A DNA stretch of 19,880 nucleotides from DATJBF01 sp035516795 (lineage in GTDB: Bacteria > Verrucomicrobiota > Verrucomicrobiia > Palsa-1439): assembly GCA_035516795.1 (NCBI GenBank), contig DATIZX010000039.1, positions 1-19,880 of the forward strand, written 5' to 3'. The position numbers were made by a program, and so were the translations under genes. The stretch's first letter is position 1, and each line of letters starts with the position of its first letter. The notes beneath the pieces are model-generated. The model saw only the letters and a program-made list of their open reading frames with translations, ran no database searches and had not been told where the DNA came from. Below, piece by piece: positions 1 to 7,570 of the stretch.

Positions 1-64
1 GCGGGCTGGGCCAGCCCGCCCTACCGAAGTCGTTGGTAGGGCGCGGTGACCCCACCGCGCCGTT
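1..64. repeat. Paired REP-like hairpins, family E (left end cut by window)
   Basis: Two perfect hairpins lie back to back. The first (1-19) pairs GCGGGCTG with CAGCCCGC. The second (41-60) pairs GCGCGGTG with CACCGCGC around the loop ACCC. Between them CTACC and GGTAG face each other, so each hairpin carries a GTAG foot read outward. A related single copy lies inside xerC (12845-12881). The pair sits just upstream of alaS and could also attenuate transcription entering it. The left boundary is not visible. Confidence 0.75.
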
Positions 65-146
65 TCGGAGTTTTATGAGATGTGTTCGAGTTCCAGTCAT
101 TGCGTTTGCGTTTCCAGACGACCTTGGTTAAGAAATAGTATCACCG
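65..146 (+). other. Leader of alaS, no clear promoter
   Basis: This 82-base spacer lies between the family E repeat and the alaS ATG. I find no convincing -35/-10 pair and no Shine-Dalgarno match before the start. Only a weak purine stretch (AAGAAA) is present about 15 bases upstream of the ATG. Confidence 0.3.
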
Positions 147-3100
147 ATGACAAACACGGAAATTCGCCAGTCGTTCCTCGATTTCTTCAAGTCGAAGCAG
201 CACACCATTGTGCGCTCGTCATCGCTGCTGCCGGATGCGCCAAACCTGCTATTCACCAACGCGGGCATGAACCAGTTTGTACCGATTTTTCTCGGGCAGA
301 GCAATCCGCAATGGAATCCGCCACGGGTTGCCGACACACAAAAATGTATCCGCGCCGGCGGCAAGCACAACGACCTTGAAGACGTCGGGCTCGACACGTA
401 TCATCACACCTTTTTCGAAATGCTCGGCAACTGGTCGTTTGGAGACTATTTCAAAAAGGAAGCAATCGAGTGGGCATGGGAACTCTTGGTGAACGTCTGG
501 AAGTTTCCGAAAGAACGACTCTACGCGACGTATTTCGGTGGCGACAACGCGACACCCGCTGATGTGGAGGCGAAGGATTTATGGTTGCGGTATCTGCCCA
601 CGGACCATGTGATTGCCGGCAACCGGAAAGACAATTTCTGGATGATGGGGGATACCGGTCCGTGCGGTCCGTGCAGCGAGATTCACATGGATCTGCGTCC
701 TGAAATCGAATCACAGGCAGGGACGCCTATGGTACCAGGAGCTTCGTTAGTCAATGCTGGCAGTCCGCAATGTATCGAGATTTGGAATTTGGTTTTCATT
801 CAATTCAATGCAAATCCGGATGGCTCACTCGTACCTCTTTCCGCGAAACACGTTGATACCGGCATGGGCTTCGAACGCGTCTGCGGCATCATCCAATGCA
901 CTAATGGCTTGAAGGATTTCTCGCGAACAATTTCAAACTATGAAAGTGACGTGTTCACCCCGATCTTTCGCGAGCTGGAAAAGTTGAGCGGAAAGAAGTA
1001 TGGGAGCACTTTGCCCCAAGACGTTGGTAGCGTAGGCCCCCGTGCCTGCGCCGTTCCAGGAACCGAAGAGCCCAAGGTGCAGATGCAGATACAGAAGCCA
1101 ACGACAACAGCACAGGCACGGAGGCCTATGCTACCGCCAGTCACCGAATTTCAGATAGGGCGACGAAATCTGCCGCATTGGCGAAGCCCGGGCGAAGTCT
1201 ATTTCGTCACGTTCACGACGCGCGGCGGTCGGGAGATGTCGCCCGAGATTCGCGATCTCGTGCTCCGCGCCTGTCGCCACGGACATGATCAGGAGTTTCA
1301 TCTTCACGCTGTGACCGTGATGCCCGATCACGTGCATATGTTGCTCTGGCCGCGCCCAGTGGATGAAGCCGATCCGAGCAAGAGCTTTGTAGATTTGAGC
1401 AAGATCCTGCACAGCATCAAGTCTTACACGGCCAATCAAATTCAGCGCCAGTTCGGCTGGCAGGGCGCTGTTTGGGAACGCGAGAGTTTTGATCGCATCG
1501 TCCGCGACGAGGCCGAGTTTCAGGAGAAATGGAATTACATTGCCGGTAACGCGGTCAAGAAGCAGTTGGCCAGCAGACCCAAAGAATACCAGTGGTTTTG
1601 GAGTTCGGGTATGTCCCCCGGTAGCGTAGGCGTCCCTGCCTGCGAAAGTAGTGGCGTAGGCGTCCCCGCCTGCGAAACGGCTGCCGGACAATCAGAAACG
1701 GCGGAGGACAAAACGGCACAGGTGCGGAGGCCTACAGAAACGGCACAGGCACGGAGGCCTATGCTACCGGAACAACTCCAAACCGACATCGCCTTCCGCG
1801 TCATCGCCGATCACATCCGTTGCCTCAGCTTCGCCATCGCGGACGGCATTCTGCCGTCGAACGAAGGTCGCGGTTACGTTTTGCGCCGCATACTGCGCCG
1901 CGCCGTCAGGTATGGGCGTAATCTCGGATTTCATGAGCCGTTCTTCTACAAACTTGTCGGCGTCGTGGCCGATAATTTCAGCGATGTATTTCCAGAAATG
2001 CGGAAACGTCGAGAGAAGATTGAATCGACACTGAAAGCTGAAGAGGAGAGCTTCAATCGGACACTGGATAGGGGAATCGACCAATTCGAGTTGATAGTCG
2101 CAGTAATGGAGGACCTCAGGTTTGAATTTGGTCGAGTATTTCCAGCAGACAAAGCTTTCGAGCTTTACGACACCTATGGTTTCCCGCTCGACCTAACTGA
2201 ACTTATGGCACGGGAGCGTGACTTAACCGTAGACGTTTCCGGGTTCGAGAAATTAATGGAACAGCAGCGGCAGCGAGCACGAAAAGACTTCGAGAAGAAG
2301 AGAGAGGTCGTTGAAATCAGCGATGTGAGAATCCCACGCCCCGCGAGCCAGTTTGTTGGGTATGACACACTTGAAGTTGAAAAACAGGTTGATGTGATTG
2401 AACCGATTAAGGGACAATCAGAATACGCCATTATCTTGGAGGAAACGCCGTTCTATGCGGAAATGGGCGGTCAAGTGGCCGATACCGGCATGCTTTTCCT
2501 TTTGGCACAGGCGGCGACAATCGGAAAGCTTCAAGTGCTTGACACGCAAAGTCGCCATGGCCCGATTGTCCATCGGACGAAATTACTCGAAGGTCGGTCG
2601 CCAAATCTAGGTGAGACTGTGCGCGCAGTTGTTGACAAACAGCGACGGCAGAACATCCAACGCCATCACACAGTCACGCACTTGTTCCACTGGGCGTTGC
2701 ACGAGGTTGTGAGCCGGGATGCGCGGCAGCGTGGATCGTTGGTTGCACCTGACCATTTGCGGTTCGATTTCAATCACGGCGAGAAGGTGACCGATCAACA
2801 GATTGCCGACATCGAGAAGTTGGTTAACGAACGGATCAAAGAGAACGCGCCGGTGTTCTGGTTCGAAATGCCGTATGCCGAGGTGCGCGGAAATCCAAGT
2901 GTGATGCAGTTCTTCGGCGATAAATACGGCGACGTTGTGCGCATCGTGCAAATTGGCGGACGCGACAAGGCGCTCAACGGTTTCTCGATGGAGTTGTGCG
3001 GCGGCACGCACACGAAGACCACAGGAGAGATCGGTTTGTTCAAGATCGCCAAGGAATCAGCCATCGCGGCGGGGATTCGGCGCGTGGAAGCTGTGTGTGG

Positions 3101-3599
3101 AGAATTTGCGACGGAATTCCTTAAACAATCGAAAGCCGAAGAAGCGGCGGAAGCGGCAAAAGCAAAGGCCCGCGAGCAGGAGAAGGAATTCGCCAAGCAG
3201 CGGCAGGCTGAGACGCAGTCGCAGGCACCGGCGATCGCGGAGAAGCTTCTGGCCAAAATGTCCACAGGCAGGGACGCCTATGCTACCAAACTTATTGTTG
3301 AAGACCTTGGCGAGGCGAACGCCGAGCTTCTACGCGCGGTGGTCGATGCTTTGAAGCCGAGGGTGACAAACGGCGTTGTGGTGCTTGGAGGAACTGCTGA
3401 CAGCAAGGTGGCGCTCATTTGTTACGTGACACCCGATCTGGTGAAGCAGGGGAAACATGCCGGCAAGATCGTTGGCGAACTCGCGAAGATTTGTGGCGGC
3501 GGCGGTGGCGGCCGTCCGGATTTGGCGCAGGCCGGTGGAAAGCAGCCGGAGAAATTGGCGAAAGCGCTGGCGGCGGTGGCGAGGATTGTCGGGATGTGA
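147..3599 (+). CDS. alaS: Alanyl-tRNA synthetase with an in-frame RAYT transposase insertion
   Basis: This cytoplasmic class II synthetase charges tRNA-Ala. The N-terminal aminoacylation domain is clear (FTNAGMNQFVP, CIRAGGKHNDL, HTFFEMLGNWSFGDYF, DTGMGFERV). The middle domain resumes at about residue 542 (RVIADHIR, GRGYVLRRILRRAVRYGR). The editing domain carries the zinc-site motifs HTVTH (841-845) and CGGTH (951-955), and the C-Ala end has a glycine-rich loop. The ORF has 1150 codons, whereas the family is usually about 870-890. The excess is mainly residues 292-541: a REP-flanked REP-associated transposase domain read in the same frame, with no stop or frameshift. Two further short palindromes encode about ten residues each (near 188-198, and STGRDAYATK near 1039-1048). 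Without the inserts the length is normal. The main insert falls in a loop between structural domains, so the enzyme is probably functional, but that is inference. The family-conserved MTNTEIRQSFLDFF start supports the ATG at 147. Confidence 0.95.
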   Translation: MTNTEIRQSFLDFFKSKQHTIVRSSSLLPDAPNLLFTNAGMNQFVPIFLGQSNPQWNPPRVADTQKCIRAGGKHNDLEDVGLDTYHHTFFEMLGNWSFGDYFKKEAIEWAWELLVNVWKFPKERLYATYFGGDNATPADVEAKDLWLRYLPTDHVIAGNRKDNFWMMGDTGPCGPCSEIHMDLRPEIESQAGTPMVPGASLVNAGSPQCIEIWNLVFIQFNANPDGSLVPLSAKHVDTGMGFERVCGIIQCTNGLKDFSRTISNYESDVFTPIFRELEKLSGKKYGSTLPQDVGSVGPRACAVPGTEEPKVQMQIQKPTTTAQARRPMLPPVTEFQIGRRNLPHWRSPGEVYFVTFTTRGGREMSPEIRDLVLRACRHGHDQEFHLHAVTVMPDHVHMLLWPRPVDEADPSKSFVDLSKILHSIKSYTANQIQRQFGWQGAVWERESFDRIVRDEAEFQEKWNYIAGNAVKKQLASRPKEYQWFWSSGMSPGSVGVPACESSGVGVPACETAAGQSETAEDKTAQVRRPTETAQARRPMLPEQLQTDIAFRVIADHIRCLSFAIADGILPSNEGRGYVLRRILRRAVRYGRNLGFHEPFFYKLVGVVADNFSDVFPEMRKRREKIESTLKAEEESFNRTLDRGIDQFELIVAVMEDLRFEFGRVFPADKAFELYDTYGFPLDLTELMARERDLTVDVSGFEKLMEQQRQRARKDFEKKREVVEISDVRIPRPASQFVGYDTLEVEKQVDVIEPIKGQSEYAIILEETPFYAEMGGQVADTGMLFLLAQAATIGKLQVLDTQSRHGPIVHRTKLLEGRSPNLGETVRAVVDKQRRQNIQRHHTVTHLFHWALHEVVSRDARQRGSLVAPDHLRFDFNHGEKVTDQQIADIEKLVNERIKENAPVFWFEMPYAEVRGNPSVMQFFGDKYGDVVRIVQIGGRDKALNGFSMELCGGTHTKTTGEIGLFKIAKESAIAAGIRRVEAVCGEFATEFLKQSKAEEAAEAAKAKAREQEKEFAKQRQAETQSQAPAIAEKLLAKMSTGRDAYATKLIVEDLGEANAELLRAVVDALKPRVTNGVVVLGGTADSKVALICYVTPDLVKQGKHAGKIVGELAKICGGGGGGRPDLAQAGGKQPEKLAKALAAVARIVGM
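711..737 (-). repeat. Family A REP hairpin in frame in alaS (copy A1)
   Basis: On the minus strand the hairpin is CATAGGC, loop GTCCCT, then GCCTGTG. The foot is the slightly decayed GGTAC instead of GGTAG. In the alaS frame it encodes SQAGTPMVP (residues 189-197), between the GPCSEIHMDL motif and the NAGSPQCIEIW motif. Other synthetases have a short variable loop here. It is the same unit as the repeats around the transposase insertion. Confidence 0.8.
1026..1769 (+). mobile_element. RAYT element inserted in frame in alaS, flanked by family A REPs
   Basis: The insert begins and ends with family A hairpins. A2 (1026-1050) and A3 (1105-1135) form an inverted pair on the left. A4 (1619-1645) and A5 (1651-1677) point one way on the right, and A6 (1711-1736) and A7 (1739-1768) point the other way. 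Between them lies a REP-associated tyrosine transposase domain, about alaS residues 338-488. It shows RRNLPHW and YFVTFTTRGG, the HUH motif MPDHVHML (H395, H397), HSIKSYTANQI, VWERESFDRIVRDE, and the catalytic tyrosine in WNYIAGN (Y464). Known RAYTs nick REP hairpins as single-stranded DNA. All catalytic residues are present, so it may still be active. The A3 repeat supplies an internal ATG at 1128 from which a free transposase could start. Confidence 0.93.
3261..3287 (-). repeat. Family A REP hairpin in frame near the 3' end of alaS (copy A8)
   Basis: The minus strand reads GGTAG, stem CATAGGC, loop GTCCCT, stem GCCTGTG. It is read in alaS as STGRDAYAT, a different frame from copies A1, A3 and A7. 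It lies between a Lys/Glu-rich helix (EKEFAKQRQ region) and the C-Ala domain, a place where an extra linker should be harmless. Confidence 0.8.
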
Positions 3600-3600
3600 T

Positions 3601-3690
3601 TTGGAGTGCTGCGACTCGTCGCAGCTTTGTCGTTCGGCTGCCAGTGACGGAGGTAGAGAAAGCGCCGACAAGTCGGCGCACTCCAAAGCC
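3601..3690. repeat. Family B REP pair between alaS and serS
   Basis: Two hairpins in opposite orientation have their GGAG feet outward. The left pairs GCTGCGA with TCGCAGC and the right pairs GCGCCGAC with GTCGGCGC. It begins one base after the alaS stop. It is the same family as the repeats around the free-standing RAYT at 13656-14225. The bases just after it (GCTCCTAC, near 3692-3699) look like the foot of a family C unit abutting it. A stable double hairpin here may act as a processing or attenuation site between the two synthetase genes. Confidence 0.85.
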
Positions 3691-3741
3691 GCTCCTACGC
3701 AATCTTGCGCTTGCGCCGCCCAACCCGTATCATCCGCTTCC

Positions 3742-5019
3742 ATGCTCGACATCAAGCTCATACGGGAAGCACCTGACATTGCCCGCGAGCGTCTCGCCAC
3801 ACGTGGACGCGGCGACGAGGCACAGATCGCTGAAATCGCTGCCTTGGACGAACAGCGGCGCAAATTGGTGGTGGAAGGCGACAATCTCAAGGCCGAACGC
3901 AACAAGGTCAGCAAGGAAATCGGTGCGCTGAAGTCGAAAGGACAGGACGCAAGCGCGCCGATGGCCGCCATGAAGCAGGTCGGCGAACGCGTTGCTGCGT
4001 TGGATGCTGAGTTGGCCGGTATCGACGCAGAACTGCAGGAAATCCTGCTCATGGTTCCGAATTTGCCGCACGATTCGGTTCCGGTGGGCAAGGATGCTGC
4101 CGATAATCTTGAAGTCCGGCGTTGGGGTGAGCCGCCAAAGTTTGCGTTTCAGCCAAAGGCGCATTGGGACATCGGCGAGAAGTTGGGTATTTTGGATTTT
4201 GCTCGAGCCGCGAAGATTTCGGGAAGCGGCTTCATTCTCTATAAGGGCGCCGGAGCACGGCTGGAGCGCGGGTTGATCAATTTCTTACTCGATTTGCACA
4301 CGCGTGAACACGGCTTCACGGAAATCTCTCCGCCGTTTCTCATCAACCGGGACGCGATGATCGGAACGGGTCAATTGCCCAAGTTCGAAGAAGACATGTA
4401 CCGGTTGCGCGACGAGGAGATGTATCTCGCTCCAACGGCAGAAGTGCCCGTGGCGAACATTCATCGCGAGGAGATCTTGCGCGAAGATCAGTTGCCAATT
4501 TACTACTGCGCCTACACGCCGTGTTTCCGTCGCGAGGCGGGGGCGGCCGGCAAGCAAACCCGTGGAATGATTCGCGTCCATCAATTCGACAAAGTGGAAT
4601 TGATCAAGTTCGTGAAACCCGAAACGAGCTATGACGACCTCGAAAGCATGGTGGCGAATGCAGAACGCGTGCTGCAATTGCTCGGCTTGCACTACCGGGT
4701 TGTATTGCTGTGCACGGGCGACATGGGATTCGCCAGCGCGAAGACGTATGACATTGAGGTCTGGGCGCCGGGCCAGAACGCGTATCTGGAAGTGTCGAGT
4801 TGCTCCAATTGTGAGGATTTCCAGGCACGGCGCGCAAACATCAAATTCAAGGGCGCCGATGGCAAAAACCGGTTCGTGCATATTTTGAACGGGAGCGGCA
4901 CGGCATTGGCCCGGTTATATGTGGCATTACTGGAGACGTACCAGCAGGCGGACGGCAGCGTGAAGTTGCCGGAAGTCCTCGCGCCGTATATGGGCGGGGA
5001 GTGCCATATCCGGGCGTAG
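3742..5019 (+). CDS. serS: Seryl-tRNA synthetase
   Basis: This class II synthetase charges tRNA-Ser and tRNA-Sec with serine in the cytoplasm. The start MLDIKLIREAPDIARERL is typical of the family. It is followed by the N-terminal antiparallel coiled coil that grips the tRNA long arm (about residues 30-105). Motif 2 is seen as FRREAGAAGKQTRGMIRVHQF and motif 3 as LNGSGTALARLYVALLE. At 425 residues it has the normal length. The frame stays open upstream to 3457, but that part is alaS and repeat sequence, and the ATG at 3742 matches the family start. No Shine-Dalgarno site is evident. The TAG stop lies in the first bases of the family C repeat that fills the gap to tilS. Confidence 0.97.
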   Translation: MLDIKLIREAPDIARERLATRGRGDEAQIAEIAALDEQRRKLVVEGDNLKAERNKVSKEIGALKSKGQDASAPMAAMKQVGERVAALDAELAGIDAELQEILLMVPNLPHDSVPVGKDAADNLEVRRWGEPPKFAFQPKAHWDIGEKLGILDFARAAKISGSGFILYKGAGARLERGLINFLLDLHTREHGFTEISPPFLINRDAMIGTGQLPKFEEDMYRLRDEEMYLAPTAEVPVANIHREEILREDQLPIYYCAYTPCFRREAGAAGKQTRGMIRVHQFDKVELIKFVKPETSYDDLESMVANAERVLQLLGLHYRVVLLCTGDMGFASAKTYDIEVWAPGQNAYLEVSSCSNCEDFQARRANIKFKGADGKNRFVHILNGSGTALARLYVALLETYQQADGSVKLPEVLAPYMGGECHIRA

Positions 5020-5066
5020 GAGCGATTTGTAATCGCGACCGGTCGCGGATAAAATCCGCTCCTGCA
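5016..5066. repeat. Family C REP pair forming the whole serS-tilS gap
   Basis: The unit starts GTAGGAGCG and ends CGCTCCTGC, an imperfect inverted match. It holds two hairpins: GCGATT-TGT-AATCGC and GCGGAT-AAA-ATCCGC. Its TAG supplies the serS stop codon, and it ends three bases before the tilS ATG. The GTAGGAGC foot resembles well-known Pseudomonas REP sequences. No transposase for this family is visible in the window. Confidence 0.8.
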
Positions 5067-5069
5067 ATT

Positions 5070-6422
5070 ATGTTGTCCAAAGCTCAATCAGCTCTCTCGA
5101 AACTGGTCGCGCCGGACGAACCGCTCCTAATTGGCGTCTCCGGCGGACCGGATTCCGTCGCTCTCCTTGACGTGCTGGTGAAACTCGGTTGGCGTCCGCA
5201 CATTTGTCATCTCAATCATCAATGGCGCGGGGCCGAGAGCGATGCCGATGCGGAGTTTGTTCGTCAGCTCGCCGCGCGCTACGGGTTGCCGAGCACCATC
5301 GAATCTTGCCAGGTGGCTGGCGACGAGGACAGCGCCCGGCGCGCCCGGCATGAATTTTTCGCGCAGGTGAGCGCCGCTACCGGTATCAAGAAGATGGCAT
5401 TAGCTCACACTGCCGACGATCAGGTGGAAACGTTCTTGTTGCGATTGGTGCGCGGAGCAGGCGTGCCGGGATTGGTCGGGATTTGGCCGGAACGACAGAT
5501 CGGGCCGGTGCGGGTGATTCGCCCGATGCTGAAGGTCCGGCGCGAGGAAGTGCTGGAATACGTGAACTCCCAGGGCCTGAAGTTTCGCGATGACGCCAGC
5601 AACGCCGACACGCAATTCCTGCGCAACCGCATCCGCCATGAGTTGCTGCCGCTGCTGGAACGAGAATTTAATCCAGCAATTCGCGCTACGTTGCTGCGCA
5701 CGGCGGAGATTTTGCGTGACGAAGATTTCTATCTGCTGCAACACGTGGCGCAACGATTCTACATGGCGGTTTGCCAGAACGATGCCGTCAACGTGAAAGC
5801 CTTGGCGAATTGTCCGGTCGCGGTTCAGCGTCGTCTGCTGCGGTTCTGGCTCGGAGGCGACTCCGAAGCGGGACCGAGCTTCCATTTCGAACAAATCGAA
5901 ACGCTGCGGGAATTGGCAGTGTCCCCATCCCCCAGCGCCGAAGTGCATTTGCCGGGTAATCTGATTGTGTATCGCGAATACGATGAACTGAAAAAGGCCC
6001 AACGCGAGGAATTGGAACCGGTGACGGGCCAATGGAAGGTGAATTTGGTAGGGGAGACAGTGATTCGTGAATTGGGCGTCCGATTCGTCGCTCAGAACGA
6101 AGTCCAAAGGCAAAGCGGCGTCGAGCCGCCGCACTCCACAGAAGAGTCGTTCGACGCTGATGCGTTGGGCGATGCACCGTTTGTTCGCACGTGGCAAGAG
6201 GGTGACCGGTTTCAGCCGCTGGGAATGAGCGAATCGAAAAAGCTGCAGGACTTCTTTGTGGACGAAAAAGTGCCGCGCAGAAGCCGGTCGCGATTACCTT
6301 TGTTGTGTGCGACGGACGGACAGATTGCCTGGGTCGTCGGGCACAGGATTGCGGAGCCATTCAAGGTGGCCGAAAGGACGCAGCACATTTTGCGGATCAG
6401 TGTTGAGCCGGTTCGGGGTTGA
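5070..6422 (+). CDS. tilS: tRNA(Ile)-lysidine synthetase TilS
   Basis: TilS attaches lysine to C34 of the CAU-anticodon tRNA-Ile, changing it from a Met to an Ile decoder. The ATP-binding PP-loop SGGPDS is at residues 24-29. It is followed by the family motifs HLNHQWRG, ALAHTADDQVETFLLRL and RNRIRHELLPLLE, and by a C-terminal tRNA-binding domain (GDRFQPLGMSESKKLQDFF). The ATG at 5070 is chosen because the reading frame upstream is serS and repeat sequence. Residues about 347-357 (RQSGVEPPHST) are encoded by an in-frame family B palindrome in the linker before the C-terminal domain. The 450-residue length is otherwise normal. Its stop overlaps the earliest possible aroB start. Confidence 0.95.
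   Translation: MLSKAQSALSKLVAPDEPLLIGVSGGPDSVALLDVLVKLGWRPHICHLNHQWRGAESDADAEFVRQLAARYGLPSTIESCQVAGDEDSARRARHEFFAQVSAATGIKKMALAHTADDQVETFLLRLVRGAGVPGLVGIWPERQIGPVRVIRPMLKVRREEVLEYVNSQGLKFRDDASNADTQFLRNRIRHELLPLLEREFNPAIRATLLRTAEILRDEDFYLLQHVAQRFYMAVCQNDAVNVKALANCPVAVQRRLLRFWLGGDSEAGPSFHFEQIETLRELAVSPSPSAEVHLPGNLIVYREYDELKKAQREELEPVTGQWKVNLVGETVIRELGVRFVAQNEVQRQSGVEPPHSTEESFDADALGDAPFVRTWQEGDRFQPLGMSESKKLQDFFVDEKVPRRSRSRLPLLCATDGQIAWVVGHRIAEPFKVAERTQHILRISVEPVRG
6109..6140 (-). repeat. Family B REP hairpin in frame in tilS
   Basis: The minus strand carries the GGAG foot, then GCGGCG, a six-base loop, and CGCCGC, ending in GCTTTGCC like the other family B copies. On the plus strand it runs from GGCAAAGCGG to GCACTCCACA. 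It adds about eleven codons between two TilS domains without breaking the frame. Confidence 0.75.
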
Positions 6423-6460
6423 CAAGGCTCGGGTGGGCGGGTTGTAATCGCTGCAACTTC

Positions 6461-7570
6461 ATGACTTCCAAGACAACAAGGGCACCGCAACGCGTGCAGG
6501 TCGAGTTGGGCGCCCGCAGTTATGACATCTTAATCGGCAAAGGTCTGCTGAAAGAGGCCGCCGGGTTCCTGGCGACGCTGAAGCTTGGGAAGCACGGCGT
6601 AATCATCACCGACACCAACGTGGCACCGCTGTACGGAGAGCATTTATGCGAGACGCTGAAGCAGAATGGATTCGCAGTCGAGATTTTGCCGGTGTCGGCC
6701 GGTGAAGAATCCAAGTCGCTGCGGCAGGCCAACCGACTTTTTGAGAAGCTTCCCTTGCTGGGACTGGATCGGCAATCCTTCGTCATCGCGTTGGGCGGCG
6801 GAGTGGTCGGCGATCTGGCCGGCTTCGTGGCGGCGAGTTACATGCGTGGCATTGCGCTGGTGCAGATGCCGACGACGTTGCTGGCGCAAGTGGACAGTTC
6901 GGTCGGCGGGAAGGTCGGCGTGAATCTCCCGCAAGGCAAGAATCTCGTGGGTGCATTTTACCAGCCGAGGTTGGTGTTGGCCGATACCGGCACACTGGCG
7001 ACGTTGCCAGAACGCGAATTGCGGGCAGGCTTTGCTGAGGTCATCAAGAACGGGGCGATTCGCGACACGAAATTTTTCGCCTGGCTGGAGCGCGAGTTCC
7101 GGCAGGTGTTGAGCCTTGACCCGGAGGCGGTCACTCACGCTGTGCGACAGTGTTGCGAGATCAAGGCGGAGGTTGTTGCGGCTGATGAACACGAGTCGGG
7201 ACTGCGAGCCATTTTGAATTTCGGACATACCATCGGACACGCGATGGAGGCGTTGTCCGAGTATGTTGGGTTGCTGCACGGTGAAGCGATCTCGATGGGA
7301 ATGTGTTGCGCTGCCTATTTGTCGATCAAACGGGCCGGTCTGGCTCAGCCCGAAGCGGACCGTTTGAAGTCCTTGATTGCGGGCAGCGGCTTGCCCACGC
7401 AAATCGGACAGCGATTTGAGGTCGATCAACTTCGAGCCGCCATGCGTTTGGACAAGAAGGCCCGGAACGGCAAGCTGCGCTTCATCTTGCTGAGACGGCT
7501 GGGGGAAACGGCCATCACCAACGAAATCACCGACGCCGACATTGAGGAGGCGATCAATGTCTGCCGTTGA
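6461..7570 (+). CDS. aroB: 3-dehydroquinate synthase
   Basis: AroB is the second enzyme of the shikimate pathway. It converts DAHP to 3-dehydroquinate using NAD and a divalent metal. Visible motifs are the NAD-binding region (GGGVVGDLAGFVAASYMRG), the substrate loop QVDSSVGGKVGVN, FAEVIKNGAI, and the metal-ligand stretches LNFGHTIGHA and LLHGEAISMGM. I start it at the ATG at 6461 (369 residues). The frame stays open to a TTG at 6419 overlapping the tilS stop, but those 14 extra residues are not family-like. Neither start has a good Shine-Dalgarno site. The stop overlaps the start of the next gene, implying translational coupling. Confidence 0.95.
   Translation: MTSKTTRAPQRVQVELGARSYDILIGKGLLKEAAGFLATLKLGKHGVIITDTNVAPLYGEHLCETLKQNGFAVEILPVSAGEESKSLRQANRLFEKLPLLGLDRQSFVIALGGGVVGDLAGFVAASYMRGIALVQMPTTLLAQVDSSVGGKVGVNLPQGKNLVGAFYQPRLVLADTGTLATLPERELRAGFAEVIKNGAIRDTKFFAWLEREFRQVLSLDPEAVTHAVRQCCEIKAEVVAADEHESGLRAILNFGHTIGHAMEALSEYVGLLHGEAISMGMCCAAYLSIKRAGLAQPEADRLKSLIAGSGLPTQIGQRFEVDQLRAAMRLDKKARNGKLRFILLRRLGETAITNEITDADIEEAINVCR

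Noticed and set aside
1131..1691. 186-codon minus-strand frame across the RAYT insert
   Set aside because: The transposase motifs are on the plus strand; the minus translation only repeats REP-derived GRDAYAT peptides.
1020..1770. alaS insertion as an assembly or frameshift artefact
   Set aside because: The frame is open throughout and both AlaRS parts resume exactly, with the same repeat family at two other sites in the gene; read support still could not be tested here.
3457..3741. 95-codon N-terminal extension of SerRS
   Set aside because: It is alaS sequence in another frame plus REP sequence; the family start is at 3742.
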